A stretch of 64,000 nt of DNA from Candidatus Gastranaerophilales bacterium (lineage in GTDB: Bacteria; Cyanobacteriota; Vampirovibrionia; Gastranaerophilales; Gastranaerophilaceae). Position numbers and translations under genes: made by a program. Positions within the stretch are counted from its first letter, which is position 1; the number at the start of each line of letters is the position of its first letter. The stretch lies in contig CALURL010000007.1 of assembly GCA_944323155.1 (NCBI GenBank), positions 26,760 to 90,759 on the forward strand. The letters are read 5' to 3'. The notes below the pieces were generated by a model. It made no database searches, was not told where the DNA came from, and was given only the letters and a program-made list of their open reading frames with translations. This document shows positions 27,206 to 36,751 of this stretch, one piece after another.

Positions 27206-28165
27206 ATGGAGAAAAGAATACTCAAAACAGAAAATATTAATTTTAAATGCAAGGCTGAGGATATTCCACTAACCAGACGGGAGCTGAAAAATTTATTTAA
27301 TTACCGTATTCCATGCTTGTGCTGCGGAAGAGAAATGCTTCATCCTGATGAATATATGAAACTTTTAAATATTAAAGAACTATCAGGAAACGCAGAGCTT
27401 GTTATACAAATTTTATCTCCGTATGAAAAAATAATGTATCCTGTGGAAAGACAAGTTTTCAATATGCTTAAAAATCTTGCAGTAAAGTATCCTGATAAAA
27501 ACTTTCAGGAACTTTTGCTTATTAAAAAGGATTCCCATGAACTTGCACTTGTCAGAATTCAGAGCATAATATTTAACAAAATAAGTTTTTACAGAAGAAT
27601 ATTACCTGAAAAAGAGGCAAAACAGCTGCGAAATCTCATGATAAAAACAAATGATATAATCTTTGATCCCCAGCCTAAAAAACCATTTAGCAGACGCATA
27701 TTTATCACAAAGATTAAGCATATTGTAAGGAATTTAAACAACAAGCGTATTAAACATGAAATAATAGAAATTTCTCGCAGACTACCGCGTTCTAGCGATG
27801 AAGTCTGTGCATTTGTGGTAAAAAACGCAAGAAAACGGCCGGAAATTATTGCATTAAACTTAATACACCCTGCAGTCGGGACATTTGAACACTTGCAGCC
27901 CAAAAGCCAAAAAGGCATGAATAATTCGCTTAACTTTGCACTAGAATGTTCATACTGCAACAATTCCCGCCACCATTATCCAATACCTGTTCAGATTGAA
28001 GAAAATCCTTATATGCCGCAAAATGCGCAAATTCAAGCTGATAAACTAATTTCTTTATACAAAAAAAATATCGGAAGCAAAGAATATATAAAAAATCTCA
28101 AAAAAGTTTTGTACAATCTATCCTACGAACAGATAGAGCTTGATATTTCTAAACTTGACGATTAA
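27206..28165 (+). CDS. HNH-like zinc protein, first of three tandem paralogues
   Basis: A 319-residue protein. An N-terminal CxxC knuckle (CLCC, residues 37-40) is followed by a long basic helical region. A C-terminal HNH-like block has an EH pair near residue 227 (GTFEHLQPKSQKGMNN), then CSYCNNSR near residues 248-255. The order EH - N - CxxC - N - R matches HNH/McrA-type nucleases, where His and Asn bind the catalytic metal and the Cys pairs bind structural zinc. Two paralogues follow directly. It lacks the polar N-terminal tail of the other two. Target and role unknown. Confidence 0.65.
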   Translation: MEKRILKTENINFKCKAEDIPLTRRELKNLFNYRIPCLCCGREMLHPDEYMKLLNIKELSGNAELVIQILSPYEKIMYPVERQVFNMLKNLAVKYPDKNFQELLLIKKDSHELALVRIQSIIFNKISFYRRILPEKEAKQLRNLMIKTNDIIFDPQPKKPFSRRIFITKIKHIVRNLNNKRIKHEIIEISRRLPRSSDEVCAFVVKNARKRPEIIALNLIHPAVGTFEHLQPKSQKGMNNSLNFALECSYCNNSRHHYPIPVQIEENPYMPQNAQIQADKLISLYKKNIGSKEYIKNLKKVLYNLSYEQIELDISKLDD

Positions 28166-28221
28166 CGTAACATTTTATTACAAAACTGGCAAAATAAAAA
28201 AATTACGTGTATTACTAAAGT

Positions 28222-29778
28222 GTGAAAGTAATATTGTCGACAAATAAATTTACAACAAATCTGAGAGGAGATTATAAGAATAATCAGTATGATTATTCTT
28301 CTTACAGGGCACCTGTAAGAAATTTTTTGCCGCAAAATGATACTTTTGTAAAAAACAATCGTCCATCATTTAATGGTTTTATTCATACCCAATCTGAATT
28401 CAGAGGAATAATACGAAATCACCCTGTACATTGTATTTATTGTAAAAAGCCAATGATAAATGTTGATATTCTTAAAAATTTTCAACACGAAGGTGTCTTT
28501 AATGGTCCTGTAATTAGATTTCTCCAAAAAATGACTCCATACAAAAATATTCTTAAACCCGCCTTACTGGAGGCATTTAATGATATAGAACGTATAGCGC
28601 TTCAAGCACCGCAAACCCACCTTTCAAGAATAATAAAAATTCTCCATAACGAATCTCTTATAGAATTAAGAAGTATCCAAAGACCTATATTCAATGAAAT
28701 AGACAAATACGTAAAACAGCTTCCTGAACCATATAATGAAAAAGCAATGGAAGTTTTACTTCGCCACAGAAACAGAATGGAAGGTATAGCTCAACAGGAA
28801 GAATTTAACCCGAAAGATTTTACATATAAGATAAGAAATGCCGCCAAAACAATATTACTTTCAAATGAACAAAAAAGCCGTATAATTCAACTCTGTGATT
28901 TGCTAAATGATAAACAACTAAAAGGCAGCAAAACTGATGCAATTTCTAATGCAATATTTAATTCTATATTTCCGAAAAAGAACAAATTTGATTATTCACT
29001 GCCATGTTCCATAAAAAGTATACAACTTTATATTGTCGAACGAATAAAACAAATCTCCAGCAGACAAGGCTACAACGATATAACAAATTTTTGCAGAACT
29101 GCAGAAAAGACGCTTTTAGATAAGCCCGTAATTGTTCCATTTAGAAACAAAGCCTTTATCTATGACTTAAAACAGGTTCTTAATGATTGTACTAATAAAC
29201 ATATTAAGCACAAAATTTTTGAAACAGCCCAAAAACTTCCGACATCAGCAACCAACCTTAATTCATTCATCACCAAACATCAGTGTTCAGATTCAAATAC
29301 AATAGGCTACAATCTTTTTAAGCCATCAATTGTAACAATAGAACACATTACCCCAACCGCAAAAGGCGGAAGAAATCAAATGGGCAACTGGGCACTTGCC
29401 TGTGCATTTGACAACAATTCACGCCAGGATAATGCAATGAATAAAATATTAAACAAATATGATAAAAATAATACAAGATACTACTTCAACGAAATAATAG
29501 ACCTTACTAATCAAAGTCTTATATCCTTTGAAGATATGCTTCAACAAAGTGAATCAATTTACCATGAAAGCGGACGGAGATTAAGTCTCAAAAAGTTGTC
29601 ACGACATATTCTGGAACAAAACTTTAGAAACAATTCTCAGCAAAATTTCGATAAATTAGTGGAACTTTCAAACAAACAATTAATTTCGGGCTATGATATA
29701 TACGAACTTCAAAAATTATTACAAAAAAAATGCGGAATATACGTAGAAGTAAAGAATTTATCATATCATTTTTATTAA
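28222..29778 (+). CDS. HNH-like protein, second tandem paralogue, with altered zinc site
   Basis: A 518-residue protein starting at GTG 28222. The N-terminal tail carries KNNQYDYSSYRAPV then DTFVKNNRPSFNG, matched in the third paralogue. CIYC sits near residues 68-71. The HNH-like block near residue 373 reads TIEHITPTAKGGRNQMGNWA followed by ACAFDNNSR: the second Cys of the pair is replaced by Asp, so zinc binding at that knuckle is probably lost although the His/Asn catalytic residues remain. It is about 150-200 residues longer than its sisters because of an inserted helical region. No function assigned. Confidence 0.62.
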   Translation: MKVILSTNKFTTNLRGDYKNNQYDYSSYRAPVRNFLPQNDTFVKNNRPSFNGFIHTQSEFRGIIRNHPVHCIYCKKPMINVDILKNFQHEGVFNGPVIRFLQKMTPYKNILKPALLEAFNDIERIALQAPQTHLSRIIKILHNESLIELRSIQRPIFNEIDKYVKQLPEPYNEKAMEVLLRHRNRMEGIAQQEEFNPKDFTYKIRNAAKTILLSNEQKSRIIQLCDLLNDKQLKGSKTDAISNAIFNSIFPKKNKFDYSLPCSIKSIQLYIVERIKQISSRQGYNDITNFCRTAEKTLLDKPVIVPFRNKAFIYDLKQVLNDCTNKHIKHKIFETAQKLPTSATNLNSFITKHQCSDSNTIGYNLFKPSIVTIEHITPTAKGGRNQMGNWALACAFDNNSRQDNAMNKILNKYDKNNTRYYFNEIIDLTNQSLISFEDMLQQSESIYHESGRRLSLKKLSRHILEQNFRNNSQQNFDKLVELSNKQLISGYDIYELQKLLQKKCGIYVEVKNLSYHFY

Positions 29779-29828
29779 AAAATTAATACAAAATGACAAA
29801 TTTTAAAATTCAGGTTAATTAATATAAT

Positions 29829-30992
29829 ATGAAAATACTTGCGGTAACAAATAATATAATAAAGCTAAGAGAAGTTTATAAGAATAATCTATATGATTAT
29901 TCTCAATACAGGGTACCTGTATTGAGCCGCGACACATTTACTTTTTCAGGTAAAATTTCTAAAAAAGATAATAATGATAACGATTTGGAAGTTGCCAGAT
30001 TTTATTACAAGCCACCAGAAAATGAGCCAATTTCTAATAAAGCAGAAGAAGAACTTATTAAGGATACAGTAAACAATTATGCCAATTACATTCTCCCCTG
30101 CCCTTGCTGCGGAGACATAATGATTCCTCCAAATATATACTACAAACTACAAAGAGAAATAACACGAAATCCAAGAACAACAATATTACTACTAAATAAA
30201 ATGGAAAAATATATGCATCCTGTTGAAAAAAATATATTTTCAATGATAAAAAAAGAGCATAAAAAACATCCTGACAGAAATTTTCACGAAATCTTGATAT
30301 CAAAACGTCCGCAGGCAGAAAAAGAATTGATAAGAGAACAAACTGAAATTCTAAACAGTATCTTGCTGCTAAGCCGAAATATTCCTAAAAAATATCAGCA
30401 GGAAATAAATAATTTAATAAAAAATACATACAGTCAAATCTTTAATCAAGAACCGCAAGCTACTTTTAGAAGGAAAAAATTCATAGAAAAACTTGAAAAT
30501 TGTATTGAAAATATTGAAAATCAGGAAATGGAAGAGCATACAAATTATTTGAGTCCTAGCGAAAAAAGAACTTATTATAGAATCATAAAAAAAGCATACA
30601 AAATGCCAACCTCCTATAATTCGGTACCTGCATTTATAGTTAAATACTCAAAACAAGAATACTCTCATAAAAATATTGCTACCAGGTTGATAAGCGGATC
30701 GGTTGCAACATTAGAACACGCATTACCATCAGTTCTTGGAGGGGAAACTTCATACAATAATCTTATTAATGAATGCGCAAAATGCAACAGCACAAGAAGA
30801 GAAGATGATGTTATGACACAACTTAAAGAACATCCTAATATGCCGCAAAATATGCAAAGACATTTTAATAGACTAATAGAACTTTCAAAACAAAATAAAG
30901 TTGATAAAAGCTATATCTGTGAAATTGCCGCAACATACTATCAATTATCAAATGGTAAAATTGATATTGATTTAAGCGAGCTGTGGGAATAA
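29829..30992 (+). CDS. HNH-like zinc protein, third tandem paralogue
   Basis: A 387-residue protein. The tail YKNNLYDYSQYRVPV and DTFTFSGK is shared with the second paralogue. CPCC lies near residues 90-93. The HNH-like block near residue 295 reads TLEHALPSVLGG, followed by NECAKCNSTRREDDVM, with all candidate metal ligands intact. A long basic helical middle region separates the knuckle from the HNH block, as in the first gene. There is no clear ribosome binding site and AATATAAT abuts the ATG. Role unknown. Confidence 0.65.
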   Translation: MKILAVTNNIIKLREVYKNNLYDYSQYRVPVLSRDTFTFSGKISKKDNNDNDLEVARFYYKPPENEPISNKAEEELIKDTVNNYANYILPCPCCGDIMIPPNIYYKLQREITRNPRTTILLLNKMEKYMHPVEKNIFSMIKKEHKKHPDRNFHEILISKRPQAEKELIREQTEILNSILLLSRNIPKKYQQEINNLIKNTYSQIFNQEPQATFRRKKFIEKLENCIENIENQEMEEHTNYLSPSEKRTYYRIIKKAYKMPTSYNSVPAFIVKYSKQEYSHKNIATRLISGSVATLEHALPSVLGGETSYNNLINECAKCNSTRREDDVMTQLKEHPNMPQNMQRHFNRLIELSKQNKVDKSYICEIAATYYQLSNGKIDIDLSELWE

Positions 30993-31097
30993 ATATTAAA
31001 AATTGTAAAAAATATTATCAAAAAAATTAAATATTTCACCTGAAAATGCCGATTAATTAATTGTACTTATAAAAACAACAAACAGGGATAAATTAAA

Positions 31098-31394
31098 ATG
31101 GCAGATACAGGTGCTTCATTTAACAGACCATATAAGCCTTTCGGGATGAACGTAAAAGTTCCTGAAATAGGCGAACATACAATGAAACTTGCGGGTAATA
31201 CCTTAGAAAACATTATAAAAAGCCCGGCAGAACCATTATTTGAATTTTTGGAAGAAAACGAAAACGTGTTTAATGGAGATATAAATTACCAAATAAACAA
31301 ATTATTTGCAGAAAGCTTTACAATAGGCTCTGCAATGCGTATGGAAGACGAAAAAATGAACGGAATGCCGCCGTCTTTTGATATGCACTTCTAA
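31098..31394 (+). CDS. Small protein of unknown function
   Basis: A 98-residue soluble protein starting MADTGASFNRPYKPFG and ending in a Met-rich segment (MRMEDEKMNGMPPSFDM). No signal peptide or known motif. It is followed by a terminator, so it is likely a single-gene unit between the HNH-like cluster and pnp. Not recognised. Confidence 0.55.
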   Translation: MADTGASFNRPYKPFGMNVKVPEIGEHTMKLAGNTLENIIKSPAEPLFEFLEENENVFNGDINYQINKLFAESFTIGSAMRMEDEKMNGMPPSFDMHF

Positions 31395-31439
31395 AATTAA
31401 AATAGATATAAAAAAAACTTATTGTCTATATATCGATAG

Positions 31440-31462
31440 AAAAGCCCCTAAAGGGCTTTTTT
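31440..31462 (+). terminator. Rho-independent terminator
   Basis: AAAAGCCC / GGGCTTTTTT hairpin with T-run, downstream of the small gene at 31098-31394. Confidence 0.8.
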
Positions 31463-31550
31463 GCATTGCTTAATAATTATTATGATTTTAATTATTTTAA
31501 CTTGTTTGCGGTATAATAAAATAGAACAAAAGAAGTGTATAACAAAAAAG

Positions 31551-31589
31551 GTGCAGAAGCACAAGCGGGTAATTGTTTCTAACTCCCGC
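31551..31589 (+). promoter_or_regulatory. Two hairpins in the pnp leader
   Basis: GTGC-AGAA-GCAC (31551-31562) and then GCGGG / CCCGC (31565-31589), whose inner part forms a second short GTT/AAC stem. They lie between a TATAAT box (31512-31517) and the ribosome binding site AAAGGAAA. In other bacteria pnp leaders are hairpins processed for autoregulation; that role here is inference. Confidence 0.4.
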
Positions 31590-31603
31590 AAGAAAGGAAA
31601 ATT

Positions 31604-33745
31604 ATGGTACCGGAAACAAAAAAAACACAGATTGAAATCGGCGGAAAAACCGTTACAATTGAAACCGGCAAGTACGCTCAATCTACAAACGGTTCTGTTA
31701 CAGTTAGATGCGGTGATACAATGCTATTCGTTCACTGCGTTGTTTCAAAAGAACCAAGAGTCGGGATAGATTTCTTCCCGCTATTAATTGATTATGAAGA
31801 AAGAATGTCTTCAATTGGCCGTATCCCTGGCGGTTACAACCGTTCAGAAGGGAAAGCAAGCGATAAAGCAATATTAGTTTCAAGACTTATCGATAGACCA
31901 ATCAGACCTCTTTTCCCAAAAGGATATAGAAATGATATTCAAATTGTAGCACAATTATTCAGCTACGATCAGCAAAATCAACCGGACACACTTGCAATGT
32001 TAGGCGCATCATTTGCATTAATGCTTTCTGGCGCTCCATTTGAAGGCCCTATAGGCGCAGTAAGAGTTTCACGCGACGAAAATGGCAATATGATTGCAAA
32101 CCCAACACACCAGCAAGCTAATAAATCTGACCTTGATATAGTTGTTGCAGGTACACACGACAGCGTAATTATGGTTGAGGCCGGATGTAAATTCGTTACA
32201 GAAGACGATATTATGAATGCAGTTGAATTCGCCCAAGTCGAAATCAGAAAACAATGCGAAGCTCAAGAAGCATTTATAAAAGAATGCGGAGTTGAAAAAG
32301 AAGTATTCGTAAATCCTTATGATACATCAGAAATCAAAAAAATTATTGATGAAACAGCTCACGATATGATTTTTGATGCTTACCACAACTTTGATAGAAC
32401 TTACAGACAAGAAAAACTTGAAGAAGCTAAAAAACTTGTTAAAGAAAAAATTGATGCGCTTCCGGAAGATGATTACAGCAAAAAAATCATGGAAGAAACA
32501 GGCATTGACTTTGTTGCAGAAGAATTTAAAAATGCAGAAAAGAAAATTATGCGTACAATGATTCTCGATGAAGGCGTAAGAGCTGATGGAAGAAAGCCGC
32601 ATGATGTACGTCCTATCTGGTGTGAAGTTGGAGTAATTCCACGTGCCCACGGGTCTGCAGTATTCACAAGAGGCCAAACTCAAGTTTTATCGGTTGCAAC
32701 ATTAGCAGGACCAGGAATGAAACAGGAACTCGACGGAGTTGATCCGGAAACTGAAAAAACTTATATGCACAAATACATCTTCCCTGGATTTTCTGTTGGT
32801 GAAGTAAAACCATTAAGAGGACCTGGCAGACGTGAAGTTGGACACGGAAATCTTGCAGAAAGAGCTAATGTTCCAGCACTTCCTTCACAAGAAGAATTTG
32901 GCTACACAATCCGCGTAACTTCTGACGTATTAGAATCCAACGGGTCAACATCAATGGCATCAACCTGCGGTTCATCAATGGCATTAATGAATGCCGGTGT
33001 TCCCGTAAAATGTATGATCGGCGGTGTTGCAATGGGTATGATTACAGAAGAAGGCAAAGAACCTGTTGTATTAACTGATATTCAAGGTATTGAAGACTTT
33101 TTAGGCGATATGGACTTTAAAGTTACAGGTAATGACACAGGTATTACAGCTCTTCAAATGGATATGAAAGCCAAAGGAATTGCAAATGACACATTAAGAC
33201 GTGCATTACAACAGGCAAAAGAAGGCAGATTACATATCCTTGGAGAAATGAGAAAAGTCATTACAGCTCCAGCAGATCATCTTTCACCTTATGCACCAAG
33301 CATTACAACAATGACAATTCCTGTAGAAGACATCGGAACAGTAATTGGACCTGGCGGAAAACAAATCAGAGCAATTATTGACGCTTCAGGTGCTGAAATT
33401 GATATTCAAGACAACGGTGTTGTAACAATTACTTCTAACGACCAGGAAGGCGCAGCTATTGCAAAAAGAATGATTGAGGAATTAACTTTCAAACCAGAAC
33501 CTGGAATGGTTGTAAAAGGTAAAGTTGTAAGAATTATTCCAATAGGTGCTTTTGTCGAACTTGCACCGGGCAAAGATGGAATGGTACACATTTCACAAGT
33601 ATGCAATGAAAGAATAGATACAATAGAACCACACTTGCATATTGGTGACGAAGTAATCGTTAAAGTTATCAAAATCGACGACAAAGGAAGAGTAAACCTT
33701 ACAATCAAAGGTGTTACAGAAGAAGACAAGGCTAAGTTAAATTAG
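31604..33745 (+). CDS. pnp: Polynucleotide phosphorylase
   Basis: A 713-residue enzyme degrading RNA 3'-to-5' with phosphate. It has the two RNase PH-like halves (first from about residue 10, second from about residue 320 with DGRKPHDVRPIWCEV), the helical linker between them, the FPGFSVGEVKPLRGPGRREVGHG active-site region, a KH domain (DIGTVIGPGGKQIRAI) and a C-terminal S1 domain (GMVVKGKVVRIIPIGAFVEL). Length and domain order are standard. The leader has two hairpins and a strong terminator follows. Confidence 0.97.
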   Translation: MVPETKKTQIEIGGKTVTIETGKYAQSTNGSVTVRCGDTMLFVHCVVSKEPRVGIDFFPLLIDYEERMSSIGRIPGGYNRSEGKASDKAILVSRLIDRPIRPLFPKGYRNDIQIVAQLFSYDQQNQPDTLAMLGASFALMLSGAPFEGPIGAVRVSRDENGNMIANPTHQQANKSDLDIVVAGTHDSVIMVEAGCKFVTEDDIMNAVEFAQVEIRKQCEAQEAFIKECGVEKEVFVNPYDTSEIKKIIDETAHDMIFDAYHNFDRTYRQEKLEEAKKLVKEKIDALPEDDYSKKIMEETGIDFVAEEFKNAEKKIMRTMILDEGVRADGRKPHDVRPIWCEVGVIPRAHGSAVFTRGQTQVLSVATLAGPGMKQELDGVDPETEKTYMHKYIFPGFSVGEVKPLRGPGRREVGHGNLAERANVPALPSQEEFGYTIRVTSDVLESNGSTSMASTCGSSMALMNAGVPVKCMIGGVAMGMITEEGKEPVVLTDIQGIEDFLGDMDFKVTGNDTGITALQMDMKAKGIANDTLRRALQQAKEGRLHILGEMRKVITAPADHLSPYAPSITTMTIPVEDIGTVIGPGGKQIRAIIDASGAEIDIQDNGVVTITSNDQEGAAIAKRMIEELTFKPEPGMVVKGKVVRIIPIGAFVELAPGKDGMVHISQVCNERIDTIEPHLHIGDEVIVKVIKIDDKGRVNLTIKGVTEEDKAKLN

Positions 33746-33760
33746 CAGAGTTTATAAAAT

Positions 33761-33797
33761 AAAAATGCCGTCCCTAAAAAAGGGATGGCATTTTTTT
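33761..33797 (+). terminator. Terminator of pnp
   Basis: AAAAATGCCGTCCCT / AGGGATGGCATTTTT stem with a long T-run. Confidence 0.85.
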
Positions 33798-33936
33798 TAA
33801 TAATTCATTTCCCAATTGTCATTTAATATTTTTTCAAAGCTGCCAACCCCTTACCCTAGACAAACTTTGTTTAATGATTTCAATGTCACAAAAAATTATT
33901 TTTGTGCTAAGCTAAAATCAATTGGAGGAAGTAAAC

Positions 33937-34986
33937 ATGTGCGAAGTTATAACTATTGGCAGTGCTACAATGGATGTATTCGTTGAAAGTGATGATGCAA
34001 ACATTGTTTCAGTTTATACAAAAAATAAAAAATCAGAATTTATGAGTTACCCATATGGTGCAAAAGTAGAAATTACAGATTTTGCATCAAAAGTCGGCGG
34101 AGGGGGAGTTAACACAGCCGTTAACTTTGCGAATTTAGGCTACAACACAAGTGCGATATTCAAAATTGGCGATGATATTTATTCTGACGGGGTTTTAGAA
34201 TCTTTTAAAGGCAAAAACATTGATTTATCAAACATAATTCAAGATCCAAAAATCAGCACCGGCTTTTCTATAATTCTTGTAAGTTTTCAGGGAGATAGAA
34301 CAGTTCTTGCGCATAGAGGCGCAAATGCTATGATAAAAAAAGCAGATATAAATTTTGAAGCAATCAAAAATTCAAAATTATTATATATAGCCCCTCTTAA
34401 CGGTGATAGTACTAAAGTTCTTGATGACATCGCAACTTTTGCAAGAGAAAACAATGTATTTGTATGCTTTAATGCAGGTTCTTCAAGCATTAAAAAAGGA
34501 TTTACTTATCTAAAAAAAATCCTTGAAAATGCAAATATTGTTGTAATGAACAAAGAAGAAGCGTCTCTTGCAACCCAAATTCAAGTAAGACCTGACACTA
34601 GAGATGAAAAATTCTCTGATCAGTTAATCCACCCTGATGTAAAAGCAATGTTTAATAAATTAAAAGTCATGGATTATCAAATAATAGTTATCACAGACGG
34701 CGGCCACGGGGCATACGCTTACGACGGCAAAGATTATTACTACTGTCCTGTATTTGATGGTCCTGTAGTATCAACACTTGGAGCCGGAGACGCTTTTGCC
34801 TCAACATTCTGTGCAGCACTGGGAAGAACTGATAAGAACATAGGAAAATCTCTTATGTATGCCTCTGTAAATTCTGCAGGAGTAGTTTCTGAATTCGGCG
34901 CGACACAAGGATTGTTAACCTTTGACGAAATCGAAAAAAGATTAAGCAGCAAACCTGACTACACATTTACGGTAATAAAAAAATAA
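33937..34986 (+). CDS. PfkB-family carbohydrate kinase
   Basis: A 349-residue sugar kinase of the ribokinase/PfkB family. The N-terminal Gly-rich motif GGGGVNTAVNFANLGY and the C-terminal signature STLGAGDAFASTF, containing the catalytic Asp, are both present. The start at 33937 is set by GGAGGA six bases upstream. The substrate cannot be read from sequence; family members phosphorylate ribose, fructose, adenosine or nucleosides. TAAAAT lies upstream as a possible -10 box. Confidence 0.87.
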   Translation: MCEVITIGSATMDVFVESDDANIVSVYTKNKKSEFMSYPYGAKVEITDFASKVGGGGVNTAVNFANLGYNTSAIFKIGDDIYSDGVLESFKGKNIDLSNIIQDPKISTGFSIILVSFQGDRTVLAHRGANAMIKKADINFEAIKNSKLLYIAPLNGDSTKVLDDIATFARENNVFVCFNAGSSSIKKGFTYLKKILENANIVVMNKEEASLATQIQVRPDTRDEKFSDQLIHPDVKAMFNKLKVMDYQIIVITDGGHGAYAYDGKDYYYCPVFDGPVVSTLGAGDAFASTFCAALGRTDKNIGKSLMYASVNSAGVVSEFGATQGLLTFDEIEKRLSSKPDYTFTVIKK

Positions 34987-34988
34987 AT

Positions 34989-35513
34989 TCACAAATTTTT
35001 AATAACTTTGCAAGGATTTCCGACAGCTAATACATTTGCCGGAATATCTTTGCAAACAATACTTCCTGCGCCAATAATTGAATTTTCACCGATATTTACG
35101 CCGGGCAAAACTGTTACATTTCCACAAATCCAGACATTATCACCAACTGTAATCGGTTTTGATGAGCCAAATCCTTTGGCACGTAAATCAGCTTCAATAG
35201 GGTGAATGGATGTAAAAAAAGAACAGTTTGGTCCTACTAAAACATTATCGCCAAAAACAACCTTATCAACATCTAAAATCATAAGATTATGATTTGCGTA
35301 GAAATTTTCACCGATTTTTATATTCGAACCGTAATCACACATAAACGGCTGTTCTATTAAAAATATAGATTTAGTTTCTCCAAGAATTTTTTTTAATAAT
35401 TCTATCCTCAATCCGACCATATTAGGAGAAATAGAATTATATTTGTAACACAAAGACTTGCAGGCTACACGTTTAAAATAATTTTCTCTATCATCATTAT
35501 GTACAAATTTCAT
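34989..35513 (-). CDS. Maltose/galactoside-type O-acetyltransferase (left-handed beta helix)
   Basis: A 174-residue hexapeptide-repeat acetyltransferase. An N-terminal helical part is followed by repeats with I/V every six residues (IKIGENFYANHNLMILD, VVFGDNVLVGPN) and the catalytic His in TSIHPIE. The C-terminal coil ends in PITVGDNVWICGNVTVLPGV and AGSIVCKDIPANVLAVGNP, diagnostic of the Maa/LacA/NodL group. It acetylates a sugar hydroxyl using acetyl-CoA. It converges on the sugar kinase with a gap of 2 bases. Confidence 0.87.
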   Translation of the reverse strand: MKFVHNDDRENYFKRVACKSLCYKYNSISPNMVGLRIELLKKILGETKSIFLIEQPFMCDYGSNIKIGENFYANHNLMILDVDKVVFGDNVLVGPNCSFFTSIHPIEADLRAKGFGSSKPITVGDNVWICGNVTVLPGVNIGENSIIGAGSIVCKDIPANVLAVGNPCKVIKNL

Positions 35514-35698
35514 AACTGTATTTTTTGAGAAATAAACACAAAAAACACCGCCAGATTAGCTAAAAATTTTAATATTTTCAATTTGTATAAAATTCAGCAA
35601 TAAATACTACTTTAAAAACCTCCCATAACATTCCTTAAAAAATTTCCCATATTGCACATTTTATAGTATAATGTTAACATATAAGAAGGAGACTAAAT

Positions 35699-36547
35699 AT
35701 GGGATACAAAATTCTATCAAAAAAAGAACTTTGTCCTAATCAATACGAAATTACAATAGATGCACCTTACGTTGTAAGAAATGCAAAAGCAGGACAATTT
35801 ATTATATTCAGAGCAAACGAAAATAGTGAACGTGTACCGTTAACTATCGCAGATGTTAATAAAGAAACAGGCGCCTTAACTCTTGTTTTTATGGCAGTAG
35901 GATATTCTACAAAACAGCTTGCAGCATTGAATGTCGGTGATGAAATCCATGATATTGTAGGACCTTTAGGCCAGCCAACTCATATCAAAAAATACGGAAC
36001 TGTAGTATGTCTTGCAGGCGGATACGGTGCAGCACCATGCTATTTGATTGCAAAAGCCTTCAAAGAAGCAGGTAATAAAGTATACATGATTATGGGTGCA
36101 AGAAATAAAGATTTGATCTTCTGGCAAGATAAAATGAAAGACGCTTGCACTGAACTCTTTATCACAACAGACGACGGAACATTGGGCGAAAAAGGATTTG
36201 TTACGCAAGTTTTAGAAAGGTTAATGAAGCAAGAAAAAATAGATTACGCAATAGCCGTAGGACCTATGCCAATGATGAGAGCAGTGGCTGATTTAACCCG
36301 TGATAAAGGAATTTATACTGAAGCAAGCATGAACCCAATCATGGTTGACGGAACAGGTATGTGCGGAGCTTGCCGTGTTACTGTCGGAGGTGAAACAAAA
36401 TTTGCCTGTGTTGACGGCCCTGACTTTGATGCTCACAAAATTGACTTTGATGAAGTTATAAATAGAACAAGAATTTACAAGGATCAGGAAAGAAAACGCG
36501 ACGAAAATTGTAATTTGCTTCAACAAGCAGCAGCTTTGAAAAAATAA
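35699..36547 (+). CDS. Ferredoxin-NADP reductase subunit alpha-like FAD/NAD-binding protein (NfnA/SudB type)
   Basis: A 282-residue flavoprotein with an N-terminal FAD-binding barrel (RVPLTIADVN), an NAD(P)-binding domain (LAGGYGAAPCYLIAKAF) and a C-terminal [2Fe-2S] loop DGTGMCGACRV with a further Cys in KFACVDGPDFD. This is the small subunit of the NADH-dependent ferredoxin:NADP oxidoreductase (Nfn), also called sulfide dehydrogenase. The partner NfnB, usually directly downstream, is absent; instead a Cys-rich small protein and etfBA follow. AGAAGGAGA precedes the start. Confidence 0.85.
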   Translation: MGYKILSKKELCPNQYEITIDAPYVVRNAKAGQFIIFRANENSERVPLTIADVNKETGALTLVFMAVGYSTKQLAALNVGDEIHDIVGPLGQPTHIKKYGTVVCLAGGYGAAPCYLIAKAFKEAGNKVYMIMGARNKDLIFWQDKMKDACTELFITTDDGTLGEKGFVTQVLERLMKQEKIDYAIAVGPMPMMRAVADLTRDKGIYTEASMNPIMVDGTGMCGACRVTVGGETKFACVDGPDFDAHKIDFDEVINRTRIYKDQERKRDENCNLLQQAAALKK

Positions 36548-36565
36548 AGAAGAAGAGAGGTAATA

Positions 36566-36748
36566 ATGGCAAAAGATATTCCATACTGTCCGTTAATGAG
36601 TGCAGGTTCAGATATTGACAAAGTGTGTACATTAGAAAGTTGTGCGTGGTATTTACCAAGCGTAAAAAAATGTTCAGTTTACATGCTTGCTTATAATGCA
36701 TTAATAGAAACGAATGCAAGACAAAGAGCTGCACATCAGCCAAGGTAG
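36566..36748 (+). CDS. Small four-cysteine protein in the NfnA-Etf operon, possible iron-sulfur or zinc protein
   Basis: A 60-residue protein with Cys at residues 8, 21, 26 and 36 (PYCPLM, KVCTLESCAW, KKCSVY) and a helical tail. Four spaced Cys in so short a protein suggest one metal or Fe-S site. It starts 18 bases after the NfnA-like gene with AGAGAGG upstream, and etfB begins 3 bases after it, so it belongs to the same operon. Not recognised; an electron-transfer or assembly role is inferred only from context. Confidence 0.6.
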   Translation: MAKDIPYCPLMSAGSDIDKVCTLESCAWYLPSVKKCSVYMLAYNALIETNARQRAAHQPR

Positions 36749-36751
36749 TTA

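Noticed and set aside
27206..30992. HNH-like cluster as a group II intron or homing endonuclease set
   Set aside because: No intron structure, reverse transcriptase or interrupted host gene is visible.
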